From: Nostoc sp. UHCC 0302 | Lineage (GTDB): Bacteria > Cyanobacteriota > Cyanobacteriia > Cyanobacteriales > Nostocaceae | NCBI RefSeq assembly: GCF_038096175.1 | Contig: NZ_CP151099.1 | Location: 6,054,001 to 6,118,000 of the forward strand | Length of the DNA: 64,000 nt | Direction: 5' to 3' | Shown here: piece after piece, positions 25,589 to 35,100 of the stretch | Numbering within the stretch: position 1 is the stretch's first letter | Layout: each line of letters begins with the position of its first letter | Notes under the pieces: generated by a model | The model's input: only the letters and a program-made list of their open reading frames with translations | Told to the model about the DNA's origin: nothing | The model's database searches: none | Position numbers and translations under genes: made by a program

Positions 25589-27181
25589 TTAATGTTCAAC
25601 CACGGGAAAGCTGTAATCAGAGAACAAAGGAACATCGTAATTTTCACCACGAGTTTGTTCATCTAAAACTTTGACGACTTTGTTATAGATGTCTTCTGCT
25701 TGTTGGGAAGAATCACCAATGCAGGTTAATCCCAACTTCCCAAACTGTGAAAGACAACCCATAAGGTGAAACACAGTGCCTGTCTCGGTGCAACTGTCAA
25801 AGTGCAATCTATGATGAGCAATAATATCCATCAAATCATTAGGTAATAATCCCCGATAGCGGTCTTTTTGCAAGTTGTCAGTAGCAATATAATATTTTGG
25901 ACGACCTAGTTGACTGTAAAATAACCCCGTAGATAGGTCATAGCGACCATTAGTTAATAATTTCAGGGTCATGAAAGGATGAGTTGTGCCGCCTTTACGT
26001 AAGTTAATTTCGATCGCCTGAATATCCCAATCTTTATCACCCTTATCCACAGCGATAAAATCTACTCCAAATCGCTCTAAAGCGCCTTTTTCTGCTAGCT
26101 TTTTGCCAACTTGTAGCCCTAATTGTTGTAATTGCAACCGATACCTTTCATCTGCGGGAAATCGGCAACCAAGGTAAATCTGTCCGTCTGGCCCTCCCAG
26201 AATTTGGTCGTGGGTTGAAAGGATTTCTACCTCACCGCTGGGCGTAATCCGTCCTTGGACACTGGGCGATCGCTTTGTTTCCCCTTCTATAAATGCTTCG
26301 ACAATTGCGCCTAACTCAGCTATTCTTCCAGAAAAATTCTCCCAAGTCTCTTGTTTTGCTTGAAAGCGCAGCGTCGGGAGGTGTTCGCTCATTACTGTGA
26401 GTCTTTTAGCAGGAGGAACTTCTCCCGGTGCTACATTCATAATTGGTCTGAGATCCAACAGTGCATTCCCTTCTCCAGAAATGCCTTCATTGAGTTTTAC
26501 CACCATCCGTTGTAATGTAGGTTCACTCTCCCACAACTCACTAGCAGCTTCTGCTAAAGCACTTGGGTTCCAAATCTTTTCACTACCTGCTGGATGCGGT
26601 ACTCCACTTTCAGCGAAGATTTGCCGACTGCCGCTTTTACTTCCCCAAATTTGTAAATCTGGCGCAGCAGCATATAGTGGCACATCCAATTTCAGAGACA
26701 TTTCTGCTTCTAAAAAAGTTGAGTTGTAGCAGATCATAAACGATTTCTCTAGCCTCATGGCTTGACGAATTCGTTCTAATAGACGGGGACGTTCTAAAAT
26801 TTTTTGAGTCAGGGGTTTTAGGGAAGAATCATAAGTAGAAAGTAGTAGCAAACGATTGCGGGCATGAGAAAATGGAATGCCTGGTAACAGTTGCAGATAG
26901 TAATCAATAATACTGGGATGCAGTGGCATTGATGTGACATACACTAGCCTAGTGCGAGGATTCCGCAACCGCATCAAAGAAAATAGTAATCTTTCTTCAT
27001 AATGTTCACAGCCTTCAATTTTTTGCAGTTCACGTTGGTCGATACTCAAAGACGGAATAACTAAAATATCCGCTTCACTGTTATCGAATAGCTCTATATT
27101 TTTCCAGCGCTCGTGCAAAGTTGATTGCAGATTACGAAACTTATCAAACTGTTCTAATTCTGAAATATTTATTGTTGCCAT
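25589..27181 (-). CDS. PGM1-like ATP-grasp peptide ligase-related protein
   Basis: A 530-residue protein resembling the ATP-grasp ligase PGM1 of pheganomycin synthesis, which joins a small amino acid starter to a peptide. The ATP-grasp core is about residues 180-415: the lysine strand QRMVVKLNEGISGEGNALL, GAIVEAFIEG as the adenine-binding strand, FGVDFIAV and the metal site QAIEINLRKGGTTHPF. A 170-residue N-terminal domain and a 100-residue C-terminal PGM1_C-type domain frame it. No precursor peptide or tailoring gene lies nearby. Single-gene unit, common in cyanobacteria with no known product. ATG at 27181. Enzyme class is firm, substrates unknown. Confidence 0.82.
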   Translation of the reverse strand: MATINISELEQFDKFRNLQSTLHERWKNIELFDNSEADILVIPSLSIDQRELQKIEGCEHYEERLLFSLMRLRNPRTRLVYVTSMPLHPSIIDYYLQLLPGIPFSHARNRLLLLSTYDSSLKPLTQKILERPRLLERIRQAMRLEKSFMICYNSTFLEAEMSLKLDVPLYAAAPDLQIWGSKSGSRQIFAESGVPHPAGSEKIWNPSALAEAASELWESEPTLQRMVVKLNEGISGEGNALLDLRPIMNVAPGEVPPAKRLTVMSEHLPTLRFQAKQETWENFSGRIAELGAIVEAFIEGETKRSPSVQGRITPSGEVEILSTHDQILGGPDGQIYLGCRFPADERYRLQLQQLGLQVGKKLAEKGALERFGVDFIAVDKGDKDWDIQAIEINLRKGGTTHPFMTLKLLTNGRYDLSTGLFYSQLGRPKYYIATDNLQKDRYRGLLPNDLMDIIAHHRLHFDSCTETGTVFHLMGCLSQFGKLGLTCIGDSSQQAEDIYNKVVKVLDEQTRGENYDVPLFSDYSFPVVEH

Positions 27182-27754
27182 AACCCTTGCCCCATCTTGA
27201 TCCCTACCGGGAAAATGGTGGAAGGTTCTTAAAAGATATCCACCTGCATTGATTTTAACTAAAAAAAGGTAGAAAGCTTGATTATTCCTTAGTTAAAAGC
27301 ATCTAGCAAGAAAACACAAAGGCTAAAGAGTAAAAGATAAATAGGCTACTTCGACTGTCATAATTTTTATTAATTTATTTTACGTCTGAAGATTGAGAAA
27401 GTTTGAGATTACTTTACCTCCAGGGAGCGATAAACTTTAGTAGCATAAAAGTTAACGTGATGACAGATGGTAAGGAGAAATCCTTCATCATAAGAGAGTT
27501 GTCTACTTGTTTTCTTAGTCAGGGTAAAAGAGTGTGTAGGGTGTGAGGATTATCAGCCGCGTACAGTTGTAACTAATAAGTACGTTTGGCAAATATTTAG
27601 GGTGGAAACACTTAAAGTTGTAAGTGGCAAGTGGGAGCCAAAGCAAAAAATAAACCTTGGGTTGAGTTTTCGATCCAAGGTTTACTTTTGGCAATTCACC
27701 TGTTACTAATTTCCCATCTTAAATTGCTGAGAAACTATCATTAGTAAAAGACCT
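27182..27754. other. intergenic region with terminator-like hairpin
   Basis: 573 bases between divergent genes. A perfect 10-bp stem TAAACCTTGG (27651-27660) / CCAAGGTTTA (27675-27684) is extended by outer GCCAAA/TTTTGGC pairing, 70 bases before the SDR gene. It could close a small upstream transcript or form the leader of the SDR mRNA. Confidence 0.5.
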
Positions 27755-28618
27755 ATGGCAGAGTCAAAAGAACAAAAATTACAACCACCACAGCAACAGC
27801 AACCACCTGGTGCTGAATCAGAAATGACGCCAAAACCTAAAACAGAAAATGAAAAGTATAAAGGTAGTGGCAAGCTCCAAGATAAAGTAGCATTGATTAC
27901 GGGTGGAGATAGTGGCATTGGTCGTGCTGTAGCGATCGCTTATGCTAAAGAAGGTGCAGATGTCGCGATCATTTACCTCAATGAACACGAAGACGCCAAA
28001 GAAACCAAAAATTTAGTAGAAAAACATGGGCGTCGGGCGTTAGCGATAGCAGGCGACATTACTGATGAAACCTTTTGTCAACGAGCAGTACAACAAACAG
28101 TGGATGAGTTTGGCAAACTCGACATTCTCATCAACAACGCTGCTGAACAGCATCCACAAAAAAGTATTGAAGATATTAGTAAAGAGCAGCTGCAACGCAC
28201 TTTCAGTACTAATATTTTCTCTATGTTTTACCTAACAAAAGCAGCGCTGAAACACTTACATGAAGGCAGCGCCATTGTTAATACTACATCAGTAACAGCT
28301 TATAAAGGTAATCCACAACTACTTGATTACTCTTCCACAAAAGGTGCGATCGTTGCTTTTACTCGTTCTTTATCCCAAAGCTTAGTCGAAAAAGGTATTC
28401 GCGTTAATGCTGTTGCACCTGGCCCAATTTGGACACCTTTAATTCCCTCAACTTTTCCAGAAGAGAAAGTTGAAACTTTTGGTAAACAAGTGCCAATGCA
28501 AAGAGCCGGACAACCAGAAGAAGTTGCACCAAGTTACGTATTTTTAGCATCTGATGATGCTTCTTATATGTCTGGTCAAGTCTTACATCCCAATGGTGGA
28601 GAAGTAGTGAACGGTTGA
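27755..28618 (+). CDS. short-chain dehydrogenase, YhdF/YghA general-stress type
   Basis: A 287-residue classical SDR with a 40-residue Gln/Pro-rich N-terminal extension typical of the GsiB-associated, YhdF/YghA subgroup. Cofactor motif TGGDSGIGRA, NNAAEQH, catalytic Ser in VNTTSVTAY, YSSTK as the YxxxK active site and VAPGPIWTPL. Relatives are stress-induced NAD(P)-dependent oxidoreductases in Bacillus and Escherichia; substrate unknown. ATG 27755 after a leader hairpin. Followed by twin palindromes at 28637-28690. Confidence 0.9.
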   Translation: MAESKEQKLQPPQQQQPPGAESEMTPKPKTENEKYKGSGKLQDKVALITGGDSGIGRAVAIAYAKEGADVAIIYLNEHEDAKETKNLVEKHGRRALAIAGDITDETFCQRAVQQTVDEFGKLDILINNAAEQHPQKSIEDISKEQLQRTFSTNIFSMFYLTKAALKHLHEGSAIVNTTSVTAYKGNPQLLDYSSTKGAIVAFTRSLSQSLVEKGIRVNAVAPGPIWTPLIPSTFPEEKVETFGKQVPMQRAGQPEEVAPSYVFLASDDASYMSGQVLHPNGGEVVNG

Positions 28619-28636
28619 GTGAAAAGTTAAAAGTAG

Positions 28637-28690
28637 AGACGCGATTAATCGCGTCTGTGCAAGAGTTAGGAGACGCGATTAATCGCGTCT
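28637..28690. repeat. two identical 20-bp palindromes
   Basis: AGACGCGATTAATCGCGTCT occurs at 28637-28656 and again at 28671-28690, 14 bases apart, each a perfect palindrome. Located just after the SDR stop, where each can form a 10-bp hairpin. Members of the window-wide GAGACG...CGTCTC family. Confidence 0.8.
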
Positions 28691-28822
28691 GTTAGGGGTT
28701 TTTAATTCTTAACTCCTAACTCTTAATTCTATCCCCCTCGTCTTCCATTGGAGGGATGAGAGAATACTCAAAGACTGATAGTCTATCTACCAGCAAACAT
28801 TTTATAGCAACTAGATACATCT

Positions 28823-29080
28823 ATGGCTTCTCCTACACAATTGCATGGCACAGAATTAGTAGATTGTGCTAGAGCAAATGCCAAGCAAGGAATTGAAACT
28901 GCTGCTTATCAATGTGGCTATGGTAATGATCTCAACAAATTTGCACGAGAACTTAGGCAAGCCTGTGAGGAAATGAATTTACAAGTTAAGGAACTCAGCG
29001 AACTGATTACTGACCAAGATTTGATATTGCAATTAGGTACTGGCGAAATCGTTGCCCCAGATACAGAATCAGAATTATGA
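28823..29080 (+). CDS. small conserved hypothetical protein
   Basis: An 85-residue soluble protein with no family I can name. It reads as helical: ELVDCARANAKQGIETAAYQ, FARELRQACEEMNLQVKEL, then a short acidic tail. Three cysteines. Codon use matches its neighbours and the composition is that of a real protein; similar short proteins occur in cyanobacteria by my recollection. The weak ribosome-binding region (ACATCT before ATG) is the main reservation. Followed by GGAGTTA heptamers. Confidence 0.6.
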   Translation: MASPTQLHGTELVDCARANAKQGIETAAYQCGYGNDLNKFARELRQACEEMNLQVKELSELITDQDLILQLGTGEIVAPDTESEL

Positions 29081-29144
29081 AATTAGGAGTTAGGAGTTAA
29101 GAATGAGGAGTTAGGAGTTAATAGTAAAATTCATACCTCATAAC
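29081..29144. repeat. heptameric tandem repeats
   Basis: Units of TTAGGAG/TTAAGAA/TGAGGAG type fill the convergent gap before mgtE, ending in CATAACTCATAACT. Confidence 0.6.
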
Positions 29145-30545
29145 TCATAACTTTAAAATTACCCGTGCCAAGTTGAAGTAAATCAAAACCCCCAACACAT
29201 CAACCGCTGTTGTGATGAATGGCGCTGACATAAGAGCTGGATCTAAGCGGAGTAAACGGAATAAAAACGGCAGTGCAGAACCGGATATAGAAGCTAAAAC
29301 AGAAATAGCTACTAAACTTGTACCCACAGCGATCGCCACTTCTAAACTTCCTTGGAGAAAGAAAGCCCATACAGTAGCGATCACACCTAACATTACTCCT
29401 AATAATGTCCCAGCGATCGCTTCCCGCCCAACTACCTGCAATGCACCAAGCGATCTGATCTCTTCAGTGTTCATCCCACGAATTACAACTGTGGAAGACT
29501 GGGCCCCTACATTTCCACCAGTACCAGTCAGTAAAGGGATAAACGCAGTCAGCGTCACTACTTTTGCCAAAATATCTTCTTGCGACTTAATAATTGTTCC
29601 TGTGATGGTATTGGTTATCAGTAAAACTAACAACCACACAACCCGCTTGCGGGCAACTTCTAGCAAATTCATCTGAAAATAGTTGTCTCCCCCCGACTGC
29701 ACACCACCACCCAAAGCATAAATATCTTCAGTAGTTTCCTGTTGCAGAATATCAATGACATCATCCACCGTCACAATGCCTACTAGACGATGTTCTCGAT
29801 CTACTACAGGTACAGCCAGAAAGTCATATCTTTGTATCAATCTTGCAACTTCTTCCTGATCTGTGTCAGTGTGGATAAATACCACATCACGGGTCATAAT
29901 ATCGCCAATTGTTTGCTCTGGTTGAGTTGTCACCAACTCACGTAGTGATAAAATCCCTGTTAAGCGCCTTTCCGCATCAGTAATGTAAAGGTAATAAACC
30001 ATCTCGCTGGCATTAGCTAAGTTGCGAATCCGCTCTAATGCTTGAGATACCGTAAAATTTTCTTTAAGCGAAATTAACTCTGGCGTCATAATTCGCCCAG
30101 CAGTATCAGCTTCATAACCCAAAAGTTGGGCTGTGGCTTGGCGTTCCGCTGTACTAAGTTGTTCTAACAGACGATTAACGACTTTTGCCGGCAACTCATC
30201 AAATAACCTAGCCCGGTCATCCGGCGACATTTTATCTACAATGTCGCGCACATCTTGACTTCTAAGTTCTTCAATTAGCCTTTCTTGAACGCTGTAGTCG
30301 AGATGTTCATAAACCTCGATTGCTTCGTCTTTAGAAAGTAAGCGAAAAGCTAAAGCGTGCATTGCTTCGGGCAAACCCTCAATTGCTTCGGCAATATCCG
30401 CAGGTTGTACAGGAACCAAAATGGCTTTTGCCCCCTGTAAATCCTCCACTTCCAGCAGCATTTGCAGCTGAGTCCGCACTAAATCTCGCAATTCCCTGCG
30501 TGAGACATTCTGGAGGGTAGAAATTAAATTATTCGTCTCAGTCAC
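29145..30545 (-). CDS. mgtE: MgtE magnesium transporter
   Basis: A 466-residue inner-membrane Mg2+ channel. Residues about 20-135 form the superhelical MgtE N domain (MSPDDRARLFDELPAKVVN motif), 135-260 two CBS domains (MTPELISL start, then DIMTRDVVFIHTDTDQEEV and VVDREHRLVGIVTVDDVID), 285-465 five membrane helices with the pore signature FIPLLTGTGGNVGAQSSTV. Mg2+ bound between the cytosolic domains closes the pore (family knowledge). Full length. Start is GTG at 30545. Upstream, CCCCTAG/CTAGGGG at 30583-30597 is a small perfect palindrome in the leader. Confidence 0.95.
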   Translation of the reverse strand: MTETNNLISTLQNVSRRELRDLVRTQLQMLLEVEDLQGAKAILVPVQPADIAEAIEGLPEAMHALAFRLLSKDEAIEVYEHLDYSVQERLIEELRSQDVRDIVDKMSPDDRARLFDELPAKVVNRLLEQLSTAERQATAQLLGYEADTAGRIMTPELISLKENFTVSQALERIRNLANASEMVYYLYITDAERRLTGILSLRELVTTQPEQTIGDIMTRDVVFIHTDTDQEEVARLIQRYDFLAVPVVDREHRLVGIVTVDDVIDILQQETTEDIYALGGGVQSGGDNYFQMNLLEVARKRVVWLLVLLITNTITGTIIKSQEDILAKVVTLTAFIPLLTGTGGNVGAQSSTVVIRGMNTEEIRSLGALQVVGREAIAGTLLGVMLGVIATVWAFFLQGSLEVAIAVGTSLVAISVLASISGSALPFLFRLLRLDPALMSAPFITTAVDVLGVLIYFNLARVILKL

Positions 30546-30784
30546 AGTCTACTTTCCTCAGCCAGTTTGAACAAGGTTGCTGCCCCTAGTCTAGGGGAAA
30601 GTGGCAATGTACAACCTCAAACTTGTAATTTTTCCTACTTGGGGTTAGCTGTCTATCTCTGTTATTTTTAATGTTAAAGATATCAATGGCAGCCAGGACA
30701 AGGCTTCTAGGTAGTGGAAAAGTCTAGAAACCTTTCTCGCAAATCTCAATAGTCTTTTCAATGTAAAGAATGTGGTGCGTAGAA

Positions 30785-30941
30785 GGCGTTGCTGAGTGAG
30801 AATATGAATTTGTTTCACGCAGAGGAGCCACTGCGTTGCGCGGGTTTCCCGCGTTGTAGCAAGTGGTGTCGCGCTAAGACGCAGAGAGCAAGAATTGAGA
30901 GTACCCGATTTTTGCATTTCATATCTAAATTCAGCAACGCC
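30785..30941. mobile_element. 157-bp MITE-like element with 8-bp target duplication
   Basis: Both ends are GGCGTTGCTGA (left) and its exact inverse TCAGCAACGCC (right), with similarity continuing to an inner ATATGAA. Immediately outside, the 8 bases GCGTAGAA stand on both sides (30777-30784 and 30942-30949). The core contains CACGCAGAGG and GACGCAGAGAG blocks inverted around a GC-rich centre. No transposase; a minus-strand frame over it (30645-30917) is not a real gene. A related half copy is at 60803-60890. Confidence 0.7.
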
Positions 30942-30949
30942 GCGTAGAA

Positions 30950-32174
30950 GCGTAGCGCAAAGCTAAAGATACAGATTGACTCTTCCACATAACATGAAAA
31001 GTCAGATGTTTGTATCAGGTAGTTAGTGAAACTGAATATTTAAGCTACTTTTACTCAAGCTCTACGCTCATACTTGTGTACAAAATAACACAATTTATAT
31101 TTACTTAGGTGTAAATAAACATCACTAAATTATAAACAAGTAAAACTAAAAAATCCTTTTAAAATAAAATTTTTACCTATGTTACAATATTTTTTATATT
31201 TAGTTTATTTGCACTTATTTATTAAAAACTTACTATATTTTGTGTAAAAAATGCAACTATTTTCAAGTAATACGGAAATATTAAATTAATCATTAAAAAT
31301 CAAAAGATAAACAATTTAATGTATCTTGTTTTGAACTTTGCATAACAGCATTTTCCTTCATAGTTTTTTTATATACTTAGCAAGACAAGTCTCAGAAAAA
31401 GCCGCAATTATCCTGTATTTTTGTAATTTTCATTCCAAATTTATAAAAACTTTTATATATCTTTAAAAAGTTACCTACAAATATAAATATTTAAACAATG
31501 TTCAAAAAAAAAATAGATATATTCCCGGATATAGTGTCAAATGTATGTGTATTCGGTTAAGTTAAACAAGTTAATTCTGTATAAAAATGTGAGAATGCCA
31601 AAATTTTGGCATTCTGTATGCTTAAATGTATGTCTAATCTTACTAGGCATAACTTTACTTTTGTATTCACATGGTTGTATTTTAATTAGCTGAGAAAGTA
31701 TTAAAAGAAGTTATTAAATACAAATGCTAATGTGAACTTCTTAACTGTAATAACACCTAGTAAATTAGTCCATATACATTTAAACTTTTAAATTTAAATG
31801 TATATGGAACAGAGAAATTATTAATATTGAATATGTTTAGTGAAACAGGTAACAAAGTCTTTAAGCCTTAAGCCCAATTCACTAAAACTGATTTTTAATT
31901 GATAAATAATATTTTAAAAATTCATCTTTATTTCTAATTTAAGGTATATTTTCATATATCTATCTAAGGTGTATTTTCATAAATATATTGACTAAAATAT
32001 ATTAGTTTTAAATGCTGTTAATAAATAGATTTATTAACAGCATTTATATTGAAATATATATTTATTATTTCAATTTAGTACTCAAATTTTCCCAAAAATT
32101 AGTTCAGTTAAAAAAACATCCTGAAGTATTAATTAGGATGCCATTTTTATGAGAATTTTGAAGGGTACATCTCA
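30950..32174. other. AT-rich 1.2-kb non-coding region with perfect hairpins
   Basis: No ORF above about 30 codons looks real. Perfect inverted repeats: 31592-31615 (two 12-base arms, no loop), 31769-31808 (16-base arms TCCATATACATTTAAA, 8-base loop), 32011-32044 (15-base arms AATGCTGTTAATAAA, 4-base loop), plus GTTTAGTGAA with its inverse at 31835-31888 and CATCCT/AGGATG close before the next gene. A direct repeat of GTATATTTTCAT/GTGTATTTTCAT lies at about 31943-31980. It probably forms a long leader or regulatory zone of the 1401-residue gene, or contains small RNAs. Confidence 0.55.
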
Positions 32175-35100
32175 ATGAATAATACCATCACCAACAATCC
32201 ATTAGATCCCAATCCAAAAACGGCAATAGTAGTTTCACCATCGTCTTTAGATACAACTAACCAGGGACAAGTTAAAACTTCTGCTAGCTCTAGCGAAAAC
32301 ACCACTCTACAAGCTAACGACAGCACAATTCCCCAGGGAAACGGACTAAAAGGAGAGTACTACGACAATCAAAATTTCACCAATCTCAAGGTCACTCGTG
32401 TAGATTCAACAGTGGACTTTAATTGGGGTCTAGGTTCTCCAGATAAATCTATGGGGGCTGATAGCTTCTCTGTACGTTGGACAGGTCAACTAGAAGCCAA
32501 GTACAACGAAAGTTACACTTTCTATAGCAAAAGTGATGATGGTGTGCGGCTGTGGGTAAACGGTCAACAAATCATCAATAACTTTGTTAATCAATCTGCT
32601 AAAGAACTCAGCGGTACAATCGCACTAGAAGCAGGTAAGAAGTACGATATTAAACTTGAGTACTTCGAGGGTAATGTCAACGCTCTTTCACAACTCTCTT
32701 GGGCAAGCGCCTCTCAGTCTAAAGAAATTATTCCCAAGTCCCAGCTTTATACTGATGTTGCTCCTCCAACTGCCATAATAAATGTTTCCAATCTGACTAC
32801 AAGTGGTGGCAACACTTATACTTTCAATGTTACTTACAATGATGATACAGCCATTAAAGTTGCCACTCTGGATAATAACGATCTACTTGTAACTGGGCCT
32901 AATGGCTTCAGCCAACTGGCAAAATTTGTCAGTGTGGATGACAACAGCAACAATAGTTCTCGGACTGCAACCTACAGCATCAATTCTGTGGGGGGAAATT
33001 GGAATGTTTCTAACAACGGTAGTTATGCGATCGCACTTCAAGCGAACCAAGTTAGCGACCTTAACGGCAATTTTGCCGAAGCTGGTACTGTAGGTAGTTT
33101 TAAGGTTGATATAGCTGGTACAGGTACGGGACTCAAAGCAGAGTACTACGACAATCAAAACTTCACCAATCTGAAGGTCACTCGCACAGATCCGACAGTT
33201 AACTTTAACTGGGGTGTTGGTTCTCCTGATAAATCCATAGGTGCTGATAGCTTCTCTGTGCGTTGGACAGGTCAAGTAGAAGCCAAGTACAACGAAAGTT
33301 ACACCTTCTATACTAAAAGTGATGATGGTGTAAGACTGTGGGTAAATGGTCAACAAATCATTAATAACTTTGTTAATCAATCTGCCAAAGAACTCAGCGG
33401 TACAATCGCACTAGAAGCAGGCAAGAAATACGATATTAAACTTGAGTACTACGAAAATGCTGGACAAGCTATTTCTCAACTTTCTTGGTCAAGTGCTTCT
33501 CAATCTAAAGAAATTATTTCCAAGTCCCAACTTTATACTGATGTTACTCCTCCAACTACCATAATAAATGCTCCCAATCTGACTACAAGTGGAGGCAATA
33601 CTTATACTTTCAATGTTACTTACAGCGATAATACAATCGTAAATGTTGCGACTTTGGATAGTAACGATTTACTTGTGACTGGGCCTAACGGGTTTAGTCA
33701 ACTAGCAAAGTTCGTAAGTATAGATGACAACAGCGAGAATAGCCCCCGCACTGTAACCTACAGCATTAATCCTGTGGAGGGAAATTGGAATGTTTCTAAC
33801 AACGGTAGTTATGCGATCGCACTTCAAGCTAACCAAGTGAGCGACATTAACAGCAATTTTGCCGAAGCTAGCACTATAGGCACTTTTAAAATCAATATCG
33901 CTGGCACGGGTACGGGACTCAAAGCAGAGTATTACGACAATCAAAACTTCACCAATCTGAAAGTCACTCGCACAGATCCAACAGTTAACTTTAACTGGGG
34001 TATTGGTTCTCCAGATAAATCTATAGGGACTGATACCTTCTCTGTACGTTGGACAGGTAAGGTAGAAGCTAAGTACAGCGAAGCTTACACCTTTTACAGC
34101 ACTAGTGATGATGGTGCGCGACTGTGGATCAACGGTCAACAAATCATCAATAACTTTGTCAATCAAGGTGCTAAAGAAGTAAGCGGCACAATCGCACTGG
34201 TTGCCGGACAGAAATACGATATTAAACTTGAATACTTTGAAGGTAACGTCTACGCACTTTCCCAACTCTCTTGGTCAAGTACCTCTCAGTCTAAGGAAAT
34301 TATTCCCCAGTCCCAACTATATTTACCAGTTGTTCAACCCACTATCACTTTGGGCCCATCTGTAACGACAGTGCGCGAATCCAATACTAATGCAAGCATT
34401 ACTGTGCTGCGAAGCGGTGATGATTTAACTAAGACATCTTCAATCAACTACGCCACCACAGCTGAGACTGCTACAGCAGGGGTTGATTATATTGAAACGG
34501 CTGGAACAATCACCTTTGATCCCGGAGAGACTAGCAAGCAAATTACCATTCCGATATTGAACGATTCATTAGCAGAACAAGATGAAACCTTTGGTTTAGT
34601 TATCGACCAGTCAGAAGGGGCAGACTTAGGAATCCAGAGAACTTTAGGCATTACGATTCAAGATGATGATCGTCTTGATGTCGTTTTCTCCAAACCAAGA
34701 GTTAATGAGAAAGACAGTACTGCCACAGTAACAGCTACACGGGGTCAAAGTTCAGAAGTTGCTAGTGTGAATTACACAACTGTGAACGGAACTGCTATTG
34801 CTGGATCTGACTATCAATCTGTATCTGGAACCTTAAACTTTGCTGCGGGACAAAACAGTAAAACCATAACTATCCCGATTATTAATGACACCGTTGGGGA
34901 AGCAAATGAAACGTTTACTTTGAAGTTCAGTAATGCAGTTGGAGTGGGGCTGAATATCGAAGATACGGCTGTGATTTCGATCACCGATGATGACCCTGGT
35001 AACTTTGTTAAAGAAACTGTGGTTTCTGGGTTAAATCAACCTACAGCTTTTGATTGGTCACCTGACGGTCAGAAGATGTTCATTGCCCAAAAAGATGGGG

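Noticed and set aside
30583-30597. CCCCTAG/CTAGGGG palindrome upstream of mgtE as an Mg2+ riboswitch
   Set aside because: Only a 15-base symmetric site; no M-box-like structure or further conserved elements are visible.
30645-30917. 90-codon minus-strand frame
   Set aside because: Covers the MITE-like element and its repeat core; not a conserved protein.
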